Shown here piece after piece: positions 9,257-19,045 of a stretch of 64,000 nucleotides of DNA. Both the position numbers and the translations under genes were made by a program. The stretch covers positions 186,001-250,000 of the forward strand of contig JAHBTY010000005.1 of the NCBI GenBank assembly GCA_019638355.1. Reading direction: 5' to 3'. A model generated the notes under the pieces. The model was not told the DNA's origin. It was given only the letters and a program-made list of their open reading frames with translations, and ran no database searches. The first letter of the stretch is position 1. Every line of letters begins with the position of its first letter. This stretch comes from Cyclobacteriaceae bacterium. GTDB lineage: Bacteria > Bacteroidota > Bacteroidia > Cytophagales > Cyclobacteriaceae.

Positions 9257-9913
9257 ATGCTTGATAAGACCGGAATTGCAAAACGAATAGCCAAAGAAGT
9301 TAAGGATGGTATGTATATCAACCTCGGTATTGGTATCCCAACACTGGTAGCCAACTATATTCCTTCAAATCTTAACGTGGTACTGCAATCGGAAAATGGA
9401 TTGTTGGGCATCGGGCCATTCCCAAAAGAAAGCGAAGTTGATCCCGATCTGATTAATGCCGGTAAACAAACCATTACCATGATGCCCGGCTCGGCACTCT
9501 TCAGTTCAGCCGAAAGCTTTGCAATGATTCGAGGCGGCCACGTGGACTTAACTATTTTAGGTGCGATGGAAGTTTCTGAAACCGGAGACATTGCTAATTG
9601 GAAAGTACCTGGTAAAATGGTTAAGGGTATGGGTGGTGCCATGGATCTGGTGGCTTCTGCCAAGCATATCATCGTAGCCATGCAACATTGCAGCAAAGAA
9701 GGCTCATCCAAACTTCTGAAAACCTGCTCGCTACCTATTACCGGAATAAAGTGCGTAAAAAAAATTGTAAGCGACATGGCCGTGCTGGACATTCTGCCAC
9801 AGGGCGGATTTAAGTTATTGGAAAGAGCTCCGGGTGTATCCGTAGAGCAAATAAAAAATGCCACCGAAGGAACTCTGATAATTGAAGGCGATATTCCTGA
9901 AATGCATTTGTAA
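9257..9913 (+). CDS. 3-oxoacid CoA-transferase subunit B
   Basis: Beta subunit of the CoA-transferase, 218 residues. The catalytic glutamate is E46 in the SENG motif (VVLQSENGLLGIGPFP). Other family sequences are GIGIPTLVANY, NAGKQTITMMPGSALFSS and GGHVDLTILGAMEVSETGDIANW. With subunit A it would form the active site for CoA exchange between succinyl-CoA and a 3-oxoacid, used in ketone-body or fatty-acid breakdown. The ATG at 9257 follows the heptamer repeat by 17 bases. Confidence 0.95.
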   Translation: MLDKTGIAKRIAKEVKDGMYINLGIGIPTLVANYIPSNLNVVLQSENGLLGIGPFPKESEVDPDLINAGKQTITMMPGSALFSSAESFAMIRGGHVDLTILGAMEVSETGDIANWKVPGKMVKGMGGAMDLVASAKHIIVAMQHCSKEGSSKLLKTCSLPITGIKCVKKIVSDMAVLDILPQGGFKLLERAPGVSVEQIKNATEGTLIIEGDIPEMHL

Positions 9914-9919
9914 ATGTTG

Positions 9920-9927
9920 TTTCTTTG
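9920..9927 (+). promoter_or_regulatory. Candidate -7 element (TTTCTTTG) for gldC
   Basis: TTTCTTTG within AAATGTTGTTTCTTTG departs from TAnnTTTG at one base. The same 16-base string occurs at 28001-28016 in front of another gene, which supports its use as a promoter. It lies 17 bases before the gldC ATG. Confidence 0.45.
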
Positions 9928-9944
9928 AGCCTCAATTTTAAGGT

Positions 9945-10274
9945 ATGAAGAAATCAAGCATTGAGTTTTCGATTCAGTTAGACAACAACAATATTCCGGA
10001 ACGAATTACCTGGGATGCCTCCGATAAACCGGAGGATACCCCGGCTGAAACCAAATCTATCTCCGTTTCGCTTTGGGATAGCCACCAGAAAAATACTATG
10101 CGCATCGACTTATGGACCAAGGACATGCCAGTTGATGAGATGAAGCGTTTCTATATCGAAAACATAGGCGGTATAGCACAAAGTGTTCTTACCGCTACAG
10201 GCGATGAGCAAATGGCCAACGAAATCAACGCCTTGTGCGAAAGGTTGGTAGAGCTGGTAAGAAGCCAGAAATAG
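9945..10274 (+). CDS. gldC: Gliding motility-associated protein GldC
   Basis: Cytoplasmic or membrane-associated accessory protein of the Bacteroidota gliding machinery. In Flavobacterium johnsoniae GldC aids, but is not essential for, gliding. 109 residues. The strong family stretch is SVSLWDSHQKNTMRIDLWTK followed by DMPVDEMKRFY (about 44-75); the N-terminus KKSSIEFSIQLDNNNIPERI also fits. No other gld genes are in the window, which is common because gldC is often unlinked. It appears to have its own promoter at 9920. Confidence 0.93.
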   Translation: MKKSSIEFSIQLDNNNIPERITWDASDKPEDTPAETKSISVSLWDSHQKNTMRIDLWTKDMPVDEMKRFYIENIGGIAQSVLTATGDEQMANEINALCERLVELVRSQK

Positions 10275-10315
10275 CAAACTTCCTGAAAGCCCGGCATTAT
10301 AAAAAACATGCCTTT

Positions 10316-10325
10316 CAAACGTTTG
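10316..10325. promoter_or_regulatory. Palindromic operator candidate CAAACGTTTG
   Basis: A perfect 10-bp palindrome 47 bases upstream of the TonB receptor start. The same 10-mer occurs at 43176-43185 upstream of pckG. The form resembles LacI-type operators. Confidence 0.4.
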
Positions 10326-10372
10326 TAATTGAGCATTTTCTTGTAGATTTAAGAATTAAACCCATAATTCTT

Positions 10373-13321
10373 ATGAATAAATTCTACAGAAAAGCGTTGC
10401 TGCCTGTACTCTTTGTGCTCTGCGGGTCGTTCACGCTCATGGCGCAAACCACCTCCATTACCGGAACGGTAAAGGATGGCGCAACCGGTGAGTCTTTGGC
10501 TGGTGTAAACATTGTGGTGAAAGGCCGAGTAATTGGCACCATTTCCAACACCGATGGCCAATACAATCTTAAAGTAAATCAGGCCCCGCCCTTCACATTG
10601 GTATTTTCATTTATTGGTTTTGCATCACAAGAGATAGAAGTTAAGGAATCAACCTCAACTATTGATGTGAGCCTTGCAGAACAAACCTTGTTGGGTCAGG
10701 AAGTGGTTGTATCAGCTTCGCGCATGGAAGAAAGCATTTTGCAATCGCCCGTCTCAATTGAAAAAATGGATATTCTGGGTGTTCAATCTACAGCCTCCGA
10801 AAACTATTATAAAGGCCTTATCAATATGAAGGGTCTGGATATGACCCAAAGCAGTATCAACTTTCAAATTATTAATGCCCGCGGTTTTAATTCAACCGGT
10901 AATACCCGGTTTGTACAACTTACCGATGGTATGGATACCCAGGCACCAGCCCTTAACTTCCCTATAGGTAACCTGAACGGCCCTTCGGAGTTGGATGTCG
11001 AAAGTGTTGAATTTATTCCTGGTGCTGCTTCTGCACTGTACGGTCCAAATGCGTTTAATGGTATTTTGTTGGTAAACAGCAAAAGTCCGTTCGAATACCA
11101 GGGCTTAAGTGCTTTTGCAAAATACGGATTCAATCATGCCGGTGGTGGGGTATCATATCTGGATAATGGCGGAGCATCGGTTAATCCAATAGGGCCAGGT
11201 TATGCCGAACCGATGTTTGAAGGGGCCCTGCGCTATGCGAAAGCATTTAATAACCGGTTCGCATTCAAAATTGCATTATCGTATAGCCAGGCAACCGATT
11301 GGTATGGCACCAACCTGCGCGATAAAAATCCCGAACGGCAAGGAGGTTTAAGTTTTAACCCCGGTGCCGATCGGGTTCATGCTTTTGGCGATGAAGTTGC
11401 CAATAGCCTGGGCCTTGTAAGGTTATCGCTTGCACCAGCACTCGCGGGTACATCTTTGGCTCCATTTGTTCCTTTCCTACCCGACCAAATTGTATCGCGC
11501 ACTCCATACGAAGAACGCTATCTTGTTGATTACAACGCTAAAAACCTGAAAGCAAATGTTGGCTTGAATTATCGTATTTCCGATAAGGTAGAATTACTTT
11601 ACCTGCTTAATTACGGTGGTGGTACCTCAGTTTACACTGGGGCACAACGCTACTCGTTAAAGGATTTTAATATTCAGCAACATAAACTTGAGTTAAAAGG
11701 CTCAAACTTCTTCTTACGTGGATATACTACCATTGAAGATTCGGGCGACTCTTACATTGCAGACCTGACTGGTATTTTAATTAACGATTCGTGGAAATCA
11801 AATTCGGTGTGGTTCCGAGATTACACCGTTCAGTATTTAACCAGCCTGGCACAACAGGGCTTCAATCCAGGTGGTGGCAACCAACCCACTTCTGCACAAC
11901 AAGAAGCTGCCCATCGTTCAGCGCGAAATGCAGCCGATGTAGGCCGGCTATTACCCGGCACTGCTGCGTTTGAGCAGGCTAAGAAAAATGCAACCAGCAA
12001 TGTTATCCCGTTTGGATCACTGTTTAACGATGTTACAAAACTTTACCACGTTGAAGGCCAGTACAACTTTAAAAACCAGATTAAGTTTATCGAGTTGATG
12101 GTGGGTGGAAGTTACCGGTTATACGATCTTAACTCCAATGGTACCATCTTCGCAGATACCACCGGCAACGATATTACCATTCAGGAAATTGGTGCCTATG
12201 CACAAGCTTCCAAGAAACTGGCCAGTGATAAACTTAAGTTAACCGGTTCACTTCGTTGGGATAAAAATGAAAATTTTGATGCCCAGCTTAATCCTAGAAT
12301 TTCGGCTGTGTTCTCACCAAATCCTGAACAGAATTTCAGAGTATCTTACCAAACTGGTTTCAGAATGCCAACCAGCCAAAACCAGCATATTGATTTAAAT
12401 GCTGTTAGCGCACGATTAATTGGTGGTTTACCACAATATGCAGCTGCACGGAATGTATTTCAATATGCTTACGATCTGCGTTCAGTAACCGCATATACCG
12501 CTGCGGTAGCGGCCGGTGCCGCGGCAGGCAATGCTACTGCTATTGGCGATCCGAATAATTTACGGTTGTTAACCCCCGTAAGTTCAGTTGCACCGGTAAA
12601 ACCAGAGCAGGTGCAATCTATTGAAGTTGGATACAAAGGGCTTGTAGCCGACAAGCTGATGATTGATGTGGTTTATTATCAAAACACCTTTAACGATTTT
12701 ATCGCTTCGCAATTTGTAAGAAAGGCAGCTGGTGTAATTGATATTAACGGCATGCCAACCGATGTTACTTACAACTTCGATCCGCGCACCGAGCAAAATA
12801 TCCGTAATGCACAAACACTGCTCACCCCTATAACAACCATCAATCAGGAAAACACTTTCTCTATACCTACCAATGTTGATCGTACATTGAAATCATCAGG
12901 GTTTGCGCTTGGTTTGGAATATAGCTTACCAAAAGGCTATAAAATAGGTGGTAACTACAACTACAACAAGTTGAAAGATGCAAGCCAACTGGCAGCAGAT
13001 GGATTCCTTGCTGAGTTTAACACACCCGAAAACAAATTTAATGTAACCTTCGGAAACAGAAAGGTTACGGATAAATTCGGATTTAATGTGGCTTATCGCT
13101 GGCAAGATGAATTCCTTTGGGAATCTTCCTTTGCACAAGGTCTTGTGCCTGCTATTGGAACTTTTGATGCACAGGTTAGCTATCGGTTAAAAGATTTAAA
13201 ATCTGTAATCAAGTTGGGCGGTTCAAACTTATTTAACGAACGATATGTACTAAACTATGGTGGTCCTACACTGGGTGGTATCTACTATATCTCGGTAACA
13301 TTTGACGAACTCATGAAGTAA
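10373..13321 (+). CDS. TonB-dependent outer-membrane receptor
   Basis: Outer-membrane transporter energised by TonB. The ATG at 10373 gives a signal peptide (MNKFYRKALLPVLFVLCGSF, cleaved after LMAQ); the longer open frame from 10235 overlaps gldC. About 982 residues: a carboxypeptidase-regulatory-like beta sandwich (about 26-105, ITGTVKDGATGESLAGVNI), a plug (about 115-235, with EVVVSASRMEES and PSELDVESVEFIPGAASALYG) and a beta-barrel ending in SVTFDELMK. It has no SusD partner; instead it is followed after 24 bases by an SGNH-hydrolase lipoprotein, so the pair may take up and process an esterified ligand. The ligand is unknown. A palindrome CAAACGTTTG lies upstream. Confidence 0.93.
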   Translation: MNKFYRKALLPVLFVLCGSFTLMAQTTSITGTVKDGATGESLAGVNIVVKGRVIGTISNTDGQYNLKVNQAPPFTLVFSFIGFASQEIEVKESTSTIDVSLAEQTLLGQEVVVSASRMEESILQSPVSIEKMDILGVQSTASENYYKGLINMKGLDMTQSSINFQIINARGFNSTGNTRFVQLTDGMDTQAPALNFPIGNLNGPSELDVESVEFIPGAASALYGPNAFNGILLVNSKSPFEYQGLSAFAKYGFNHAGGGVSYLDNGGASVNPIGPGYAEPMFEGALRYAKAFNNRFAFKIALSYSQATDWYGTNLRDKNPERQGGLSFNPGADRVHAFGDEVANSLGLVRLSLAPALAGTSLAPFVPFLPDQIVSRTPYEERYLVDYNAKNLKANVGLNYRISDKVELLYLLNYGGGTSVYTGAQRYSLKDFNIQQHKLELKGSNFFLRGYTTIEDSGDSYIADLTGILINDSWKSNSVWFRDYTVQYLTSLAQQGFNPGGGNQPTSAQQEAAHRSARNAADVGRLLPGTAAFEQAKKNATSNVIPFGSLFNDVTKLYHVEGQYNFKNQIKFIELMVGGSYRLYDLNSNGTIFADTTGNDITIQEIGAYAQASKKLASDKLKLTGSLRWDKNENFDAQLNPRISAVFSPNPEQNFRVSYQTGFRMPTSQNQHIDLNAVSARLIGGLPQYAAARNVFQYAYDLRSVTAYTAAVAAGAAAGNATAIGDPNNLRLLTPVSSVAPVKPEQVQSIEVGYKGLVADKLMIDVVYYQNTFNDFIASQFVRKAAGVIDINGMPTDVTYNFDPRTEQNIRNAQTLLTPITTINQENTFSIPTNVDRTLKSSGFALGLEYSLPKGYKIGGNYNYNKLKDASQLAADGFLAEFNTPENKFNVTFGNRKVTDKFGFNVAYRWQDEFLWESSFAQGLVPAIGTFDAQVSYRLKDLKSVIKLGGSNLFNERYVLNYGGPTLGGIYYISVTFDELMK

Positions 13322-13345
13322 TAAAAAATCAGAAACGAAAAGATT

Positions 13346-14878
13346 ATGAAAAATAAAGTGATTTACAGCTTTCTTACAGCGCTTGCTGTAAGTGCCTGTA
13401 CATATGATTTTCCGGTTAAGGAAGAACCCACGCTAGGTGATGTTGATTTTGGTAAAATGGTTTCAATTGGAAACTCTCTTACTGCTGGTTACATGAATGG
13501 AGCGCTTTACAGCGAAAGCCAGAATAATTCTTATCCGTCAATCATTGCGGCACAGGCTGCCATGTTAGGCGGAGGAGCATTTACCCAACCTACAGTTAAC
13601 TCTACCAATGGTTGTTTCAATCCTGCTGGTGGTTGCACACAAGGCCGGTTGGTGTTAAAAAACCCCGTTTCACCAGCGCCTACTCCCACTGCAGGCGATA
13701 ACGGTGCATCATTGGCCCCTTATGCCGGAAGTAAAACTGCACTTAACAATTGGGGAGTGCCTGGTGTAACTATTCAGACCGCGCAATCTCCCGCATTGGG
13801 TGGTCCGGCTACTGCAAACCCTTTGTTCAGTCCTTATTATGCACGTATTGCTTCAAACCCAGGCACTTCAACTTTACTGGGAGATGCCGTTGCTTCTATG
13901 TCAAATGGAGGAACCTTCTTTACATTTTGGTTAGGAAATAACGATGTGTTGGGCTATGCTACCGGTGGCGCATCCAATCCGGCCATCCTTACAGACCCTG
14001 CCGTTTTTCAGGCTGCATTTACCAATGCTCTTAATGCCATGCTGGGTGCCAATTCAAATGCTAAAGGAGCTGTAGCCAATATTCCTAATGTAACCAGTAT
14101 TCCATTCTTTACAACGGTACCGGTTAACCCGGTTAACTTACCACAAGCTAATGCCACCGCATTGAATGCAGGCTTTGCAGGTTACAATGCCACGTTGGAC
14201 GGTTTGAAAGGTGCACCCTTTAACTTACCTGCAGCCGAAATGGATAGCCGAAAAATTGCGTTTACTACCGGGGCCGGTAATCGAATTGTTATAAACGATG
14301 AAACCGCACGCGATCTTGGTCCTTTTTGGGATCAAATGGTAACTTTTGGTGTGTTAAACTCGACACAACGCGCACAACTTGAGCCATACCGGTTTGCACG
14401 ACAAGCAATTGTAACTACAAGCAGTGTAGCGGGCGATTTGGCCATACTTCCGGCATCGGCATTTATTGGAACATTAGTAGGCGGCAATCCGCAACTAATA
14501 AATGGTTTAACTGTACCATTAGCCGATAACTGGATATTGTTACCCAGTGAGCAAACACAAATTCAGAACGCTATTAATGCCTTTAACACCACCATTGCAA
14601 ATGCAGTTACTGCAAATGCATCGCGTTTGGTGTTAATTGATACAAATGCAGCCATGCAAAACTTGCGTGCGGGAACCGTTACGGTAGGTGGTTCGTCACT
14701 ATCTGCTTCCATAACTCCACCCTTCGGAGCCTTTTCGTTAGATGGGGTTCATCCAAATCCACGCGGGTCTGCATACATTGCTAATTTGTTTATTCAGGCT
14801 ATTAATGCAAAGTGGGGATCCAAAATACCATTGTGTAATCCAAATGATTACGTTGGTAATGCATTACCAACTCCTTAG
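13346..14878 (+). CDS. SGNH/GDSL-family hydrolase lipoprotein
   Basis: 510-residue predicted lipoprotein: the signal peptide ends LAVSAC with the lipidated Cys near residue 18. The SGNH blocks are present: nucleophile Ser in SIGNSLTAGY (about 41-50), block III Asn in FWLGNNDVLGY (about 194-204) and Asp-x-x-His in DGVHPNPRGSAY near residue 468. Such proteins are esterases or lipases, or carbohydrate deacetylases. The long insertion between blocks III and V is rich in Ala, Asn, Thr and Pro. It is in an operon with the preceding TonB receptor and may act on the imported ligand at the outer membrane. It ends just before a bidirectional terminator. Confidence 0.88.
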   Translation: MKNKVIYSFLTALAVSACTYDFPVKEEPTLGDVDFGKMVSIGNSLTAGYMNGALYSESQNNSYPSIIAAQAAMLGGGAFTQPTVNSTNGCFNPAGGCTQGRLVLKNPVSPAPTPTAGDNGASLAPYAGSKTALNNWGVPGVTIQTAQSPALGGPATANPLFSPYYARIASNPGTSTLLGDAVASMSNGGTFFTFWLGNNDVLGYATGGASNPAILTDPAVFQAAFTNALNAMLGANSNAKGAVANIPNVTSIPFFTTVPVNPVNLPQANATALNAGFAGYNATLDGLKGAPFNLPAAEMDSRKIAFTTGAGNRIVINDETARDLGPFWDQMVTFGVLNSTQRAQLEPYRFARQAIVTTSSVAGDLAILPASAFIGTLVGGNPQLINGLTVPLADNWILLPSEQTQIQNAINAFNTTIANAVTANASRLVLIDTNAAMQNLRAGTVTVGGSSLSASITPPFGAFSLDGVHPNPRGSAYIANLFIQAINAKWGSKIPLCNPNDYVGNALPTP

Positions 14879-14897
14879 ATTTTGAATAACCAATAGT

Positions 14898-14926
14898 AAA
14901 AAGCCCGGTAAGTTCCGGGCTTTTTT
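14898..14926. terminator. Bidirectional rho-independent terminator
   Basis: AAGCCCGG (14901-14908), loop TAAGTT, CCGGGCTT (14915-14922), with an A-tract on the left and TTTTTT on the right. It serves the SGNH gene on the plus strand and metF on the minus strand, which converge here. Confidence 0.92.
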
Positions 14927-14930
14927 CATT

Positions 14931-15887
14931 TCAAAACAACTCCTTCGCAATCTTATAAATCGGATCTGATTTACCCATCGAATAAAAGTGGATGGTGGGT
15001 GCTCCGTACTTAATTAATTCTTTTGATTGTTGAATAGTCCACTCTATACCTAACTGTTTAATGGCTATATTGTCTTTACACTTCTCAGCAGCTTCAGTAA
15101 GTTCTTCCGGTAAGTCGATATGAAATATCTGCGGTAGAATAGTGAGTTGCGATTTGGTCGTTAATGGTTTAATCCCCGGAATAATTGGTACGGTAATACC
15201 TGCTTCGCGGCATTTATCTACAAACTCAAAGTATTTTGCATTATCAAAAAACATTTGTGTTACAATATACTCGGCACCCTTGTCCACTTTGTTTTTCAAG
15301 TACTTTAAATCAGTCTTCAGGTTTGGTGCATTAAAGTGCTTTTCCGGGTAGCCGGCTACACCAATACAAAAATTGGTTGGCGAGGGTTCGTGCAATTCCT
15401 CATCGAGGTATTGACCGCGATTCATATTCACTACGTGCTCAAGCAATTCCGAAGCATAAGCAAATCCATCCTTCTCCGGAATAAACTTCGATTCGGTTTT
15501 GATGGCATCACCTTGTAATACCAATACATTATCAACCCCCAGAAAGTTGAGATCAATCAATGCATTCTCAGTTTCTTCTTTACTGAACCCTCCGCAAATG
15601 ATGTGCGGAACTGTATCAACTTTATAATGATTTTGTATAGCGGCACAAATGCCAACTGTACCCGGTCGCTTCCGGGTAGTAATCTTTTCGAGCAAACCAC
15701 CATCCTTCTTTTTAAAAACATATTCCTCGCGATGATAGGTTACATCAATAAACGGAGGTTTAAACTCCATTAAAGGATCAATGTTATTAAAAAGATTTTT
15801 TATGTTCTCACCTTTAAGCGGTGGAAGGATTTCTAAAGTAAACAGGGTTTTACCGTTAGCGCGTTTTAAATGTTCAGTTACTTTCAT
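14931..15887 (-). CDS. metF: 5,10-Methylenetetrahydrofolate reductase
   Basis: FAD enzyme that reduces methylene-THF to methyl-THF, the methyl donor for methionine synthase. 318 residues. Family motifs: TLEILPPLKG (about 17-26), FIDVTYHREEYVF, TVGICAAIQNHYKVDTVPHI, the CGGFSKEETENAL region and VTQMFFDNAKYFEFVDKCR, followed by PIIPGIKPLT. It is the last gene of the methionine operon, 82 bases after metH C-part, and ends at the shared terminator. Confidence 0.96.
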   Translation of the reverse strand: MKVTEHLKRANGKTLFTLEILPPLKGENIKNLFNNIDPLMEFKPPFIDVTYHREEYVFKKKDGGLLEKITTRKRPGTVGICAAIQNHYKVDTVPHIICGGFSKEETENALIDLNFLGVDNVLVLQGDAIKTESKFIPEKDGFAYASELLEHVVNMNRGQYLDEELHEPSPTNFCIGVAGYPEKHFNAPNLKTDLKYLKNKVDKGAEYIVTQMFFDNAKYFEFVDKCREAGITVPIIPGIKPLTTKSQLTILPQIFHIDLPEELTEAAEKCKDNIAIKQLGIEWTIQQSKELIKYGAPTIHFYSMGKSDPIYKIAKELF

Positions 15888-15894
15888 TTACTAA

Positions 15895-15948
15895 ATTTGA
15901 AAATGTTACTATTTAAAAATTTGAAAGTGGTTAAACTCATTTTCAAAT
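15895..15948. repeat. AT-rich inverted repeat between metH C-part and metF
   Basis: ATTTGAAAATG (15895-15905) and CATTTTCAAAT (15938-15948) are perfect 11-bp inverted copies with a 32-base spacer that contains further TTGAAAG and, beyond the right arm, TCTTCAA. It may belong to the same heptamer-type intergenic repeats seen elsewhere in the window, but the phasing is weaker here. Confidence 0.6.
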
Positions 15949-15969
15949 CTTCAATTTTTGACGAGTTAT

Positions 15970-18645
15970 CTAATTATAGGCTAAGTTAGGTGCCAACCAT
16001 TTCTCTATTTCTGCAATACTCATATTTTTACGTTTGGCGTAGTCTTCTACCTGGTCTTTTTCAATTTTACCCAATCCAAAATATTTCGATGCTGCATTTG
16101 CGAAATAAAAACCACTTACTGCAGCGCCCGGGTACATGGCGTACGATTCAGTTAGTGTGATTCCTACTTTCTCTGCTTCAAGCAACTGAAACAACAATTT
16201 CTTTTCGGTATGATCGGGGCAGGCTGGATACCCCGGAGCGGGACGAATGCCTTTATATTCTTCATCAATCAATTGCTCACTAGTCAACGACTCACCCTTA
16301 TCGTAACCCCAAAGTTCTTTACGAACTTTTTCGTGTAAACACTCTGCAAAGGCCTCGGCCAATCGATCGGCCAAGGCTTTGGCCATAATCTCAGAATAGT
16401 CATCATGATTGGCCTTGTGTTTCGCTACCAGTTCTTCCAAGCCTATACCGGCTGTAACCGCAAACAACCCCAAATAATCCTTCCCTGCCTGATCGGAAAC
16501 AAAATCAGCCAGACAAAAATTTGGTAAGTCTTTCGCTTTCTTATTCTGTTGCCGTAAAAAATGAAATGTAGCGGCACCACCCGATAACTCAACATCATCG
16601 CCCGTTCGTACGGCTGGATAAAAGGCCACAACCCCGTTTGCCTGTAAACTTTTGTTAGCGATAATTTCATCCAGCATTTTGTTGGCATCATCAAAAAGTT
16701 TTCTTGCCTCTGTACCAACAATCGAATCGTTAAAAATACCCGGATAACGCCCAGCTAACATCCAGGTTTGAAAGAAGGGTGTCCAATCTATATATTTCCG
16801 AAGTTCAGCCAATGAGAAATCAATAAACTCACGCCTTCCTGTAAATGATGGTTTTGTAAATTTTTCATCCGACCAATTAATTACTACCGGATTAGCCCGG
16901 GCTGCCTCCAGCGAGATATAATTTTTAAGTTGTTGCCGGCCTTCGTGATCCTTGCGCATAAGTTCATACTCCGCTTTCATTTTTACTTGAAACGCAGCTC
17001 GTGAATTCTTGCTTATCAATTCGCTGGCTACAGGTACAGAGCGCGAGGCATCCAACACATGCACCACTGGCCCGGAATAAACCGGATCAATTTTTACAGC
17101 CGTATGAATGCGCGATGTGGTTGCTCCACCAATTAACAATGGCAAATCCATCTTTTCATGCTCCATCTCTTTGGCCACATGAACCATTTCGTCAAGTGAA
17201 GGTGTGATTAATCCGCTTAGCCCGATTATATCAACCTTCTCGCGTTTGGCGGCCTCCAGAATTTTTTCAGCCGGAACCATCACGCCCAGATCAATTACTT
17301 CGTAATTGTTACATGCCAACACCACCCCTACAATGTTTTTTCCAATGTCGTGCACATCGCCTTTTACAGTGGCTAATAAAATCTTAGCAGCTGCCTGGCC
17401 TACAGCACCGGTAAGTTTCTTTTCTTCTTCCAGGTAAGGAGTAAGATAGGCTACCGATTTCTTCATTACGCGGGCACTCTTTACTACTTGTGGCAAAAAC
17501 ATTTTTCCCGCTCCGAATAAATCGCCCACTACATTCATGCCCGACATCAGGGGCCCCTCAATTACATGCAACGGTCGGCCATACTTCTGGCGGGCCTCTT
17601 CGGTATCCTGATCGATAAAATCAATTATTCCTTTTACCAGAGAATGTGTAATTCTTTCTTCCACTGTGCCATTGCGCCACGCATCATCTTGTTCTTTTTT
17701 CCGGGCTGAGCCTTTTACCGTTTCAGCAAATTCCAACAATCGTTCCGTAGCATCTTCTCTCCGGTTAAGCAACACATCTTCCACGCGTTCCAATAAGTCT
17801 TTTGGAATTTCATCATATACTTCCAGCATGGTGGGGTTTACAATTCCCATATCCATACCGTGTTGAATGGCATGAAATAAAAATGCTGAGTGCATGGCTT
17901 CGCGTACTTTTTGATTTCCGCGGAAGCTGAATGAAACATTACTAACCCCACCACTCACATGTGCATGGGGCAGATTTTCACGAATCCATTTGGTGGCCTT
18001 GAAAAAATCAAGCGCGTAATTGCGATGTTCTTCAATACCCGTAGCAACGGGGAAAATATTCGGATCGAAAATGATATCCTGGGGTGGAAAATTTACTTCC
18101 TGCACCAGAATATCGTAAGCACGTTTACAAATGTCAATTCGTCTTTGATAAGTATCGGCCTGACCTTGTTCATCAAAAGCCATTACCACCGTGGCGGCAC
18201 CGTATCGTTTTACCAACCGGGCTTGTCGTTTAAACTCAGTTTCACCACCTTTCAGACTTATGGAGTTAACGATGCCTTTTCCTTGCAAACATTTAAGACC
18301 AGCTTCAATTACCTCCCACTTTGAGGAGTCGATCATAACCGGAAGCGAGGCAATCTCTGGTTCCGATGCCATCAGGTTCAGGTACTTTACCATGGCCGCT
18401 TGCGAATCAAGCATACCTTCGTCCATGTTCACATCTATTACTTGTGCACCGCCCCGCACCTGATCCAGTGCTACTTCTAAGGCTTCATCGAACTTATCCT
18501 CTTTAATGAGTTTCAAAAACTTGGCCGAGCCTGTTACATTCGTTCGCTCGCCTATGTTTACAAAGTTTGAATTAGCAGTTATAACAACAGACTCCAGTCC
18601 GCTTAGCTTTAATGGTCGATGGTCGATAGTCGATAGTTGACTCAT
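15970..18645 (-). CDS. metH: Methionine synthase, folate/B12/activation part (split MetH)
   Basis: The C-terminal three modules of cobalamin-dependent methionine synthase, as a separate 891-residue protein. The ATG at 18645 is preferred because family homology begins about 12 residues later ([23 protein letters not shown]); an upstream frame to 18765 overlaps the S23 gene. Order: methyl-THF-binding barrel (about 10-275), cobalamin cap and Rossmann domain with the DVHDIGKN axial-histidine motif (about 415-425) and [11 protein letters not shown], then the activation domain ending with [17 protein letters not shown]. The homocysteine module is the separate gene at 19014. The first 11 residues ([11 protein letters not shown]) are encoded by a heptamer repeat arm, so this N-terminus is newly acquired. 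Confidence 0.95.
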   Translation of the reverse strand: MSQLSTIDHRPLKLSGLESVVITANSNFVNIGERTNVTGSAKFLKLIKEDKFDEALEVALDQVRGGAQVIDVNMDEGMLDSQAAMVKYLNLMASEPEIASLPVMIDSSKWEVIEAGLKCLQGKGIVNSISLKGGETEFKRQARLVKRYGAATVVMAFDEQGQADTYQRRIDICKRAYDILVQEVNFPPQDIIFDPNIFPVATGIEEHRNYALDFFKATKWIRENLPHAHVSGGVSNVSFSFRGNQKVREAMHSAFLFHAIQHGMDMGIVNPTMLEVYDEIPKDLLERVEDVLLNRREDATERLLEFAETVKGSARKKEQDDAWRNGTVEERITHSLVKGIIDFIDQDTEEARQKYGRPLHVIEGPLMSGMNVVGDLFGAGKMFLPQVVKSARVMKKSVAYLTPYLEEEKKLTGAVGQAAAKILLATVKGDVHDIGKNIVGVVLACNNYEVIDLGVMVPAEKILEAAKREKVDIIGLSGLITPSLDEMVHVAKEMEHEKMDLPLLIGGATTSRIHTAVKIDPVYSGPVVHVLDASRSVPVASELISKNSRAAFQVKMKAEYELMRKDHEGRQQLKNYISLEAARANPVVINWSDEKFTKPSFTGRREFIDFSLAELRKYIDWTPFFQTWMLAGRYPGIFNDSIVGTEARKLFDDANKMLDEIIANKSLQANGVVAFYPAVRTGDDVELSGGAATFHFLRQQNKKAKDLPNFCLADFVSDQAGKDYLGLFAVTAGIGLEELVAKHKANHDDYSEIMAKALADRLAEAFAECLHEKVRKELWGYDKGESLTSEQLIDEEYKGIRPAPGYPACPDHTEKKLLFQLLEAEKVGITLTESYAMYPGAAVSGFYFANAASKYFGLGKIEKDQVEDYAKRKNMSIAEIEKWLAPNLAYN
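18613..18640. repeat. Left arm of heptamer inverted repeat (TCGACTA class)
   Basis: Exactly four heptamers: TGGTCGA, TGGTCGA, TAGTCGA, TAGTTGA. The reverse complement matches the right arm at 19010-19045. The arm lies inside the start of metH C-part and directly beyond the stop of the S23 gene. Confidence 0.85.
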
Positions 18646-18647
18646 AA

Positions 18648-19001
18648 TTATTTCAAAGAGTTTCGGAGAGCCTGAATACTCTTTATCAATTGGGTTAAAT
18701 AAGTGTAAAAATGATCGAACTGAACCTGATCGATTAGCTTGCGTCTTCTTGCGAGATGTAAGCAACTCACTACCTCAATAGCTGATCGATTCGCATAAGT
18801 CAAAAAACGTTTAAACTCTGGAGTGGTTTGACCTGTGGAGCCTTCCGCAATATTTAGAGCAACGGAATCAGATGCCCTTTGTATCTGCGATGTTAAAACA
18901 AACATTTCCTTTTTGGGGAATGTTTCCGTCAATTCATAGACCTGACCAGATAGCTCCACCGCACTCTGCCACACCTTTAAATTCTCGAACTTGAAAGCCA
19001 T
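18648..19001 (-). CDS. Four-helix-bundle protein (S23 / 23S rRNA intervening-sequence type)
   Basis: 117 residues from the ATG at 19001 (a further ATG at 19007 adds two residues). The typical S23 family pattern is [16 protein letters not shown] at the N-terminus, then [20 protein letters not shown] and [21 protein letters not shown]. Members are found inside 23S rRNA intervening sequences or as isolated genes; the function is not established. Here it lies between the two halves of methionine synthase, 2 bases from the metH C-part ATG and 12 bases from the metH N-part stop, and is bracketed by inverted heptamer arms. This suggests arrival as the cargo of a small repeat element. It has no obvious role in methionine synthesis. 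Confidence 0.9.
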   Translation of the reverse strand: MAFKFENLKVWQSAVELSGQVYELTETFPKKEMFVLTSQIQRASDSVALNIAEGSTGQTTPEFKRFLTYANRSAIEVVSCLHLARRRKLIDQVQFDHFYTYLTQLIKSIQALRNSLK

Positions 19002-19009
19002 AATCACAT

Positions 19010-19045
19010 TAAACTATTGACCATCGACTAATAAACTATAGACTA
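19010..19045. repeat. Right arm of heptamer inverted repeat (TCGACTA class)
   Basis: Units TAAACTA, TTGACCA, TCGACTA, ATAAACTA (one base longer), TAGACTA. TATTGACCATCGAC matches the reverse complement of the left arm in 13 of 14 positions. It contains the stop codon and last nine codons of metH N-part. Confidence 0.82.

Noticed and set aside
9355..9957. 200-codon open frame on the minus strand opposite CoA-transferase subunit B
   Set aside because: It is fully antisense to a gene with clear catalytic motifs, has no recognisable domain, and low-complexity Ser/Pro composition typical of a shadow frame.
18648..19001. S23 gene as evidence for a 23S rRNA intervening sequence here
   Set aside because: No rRNA sequence surrounds it; the flanks are methionine synthase genes and heptamer repeats.
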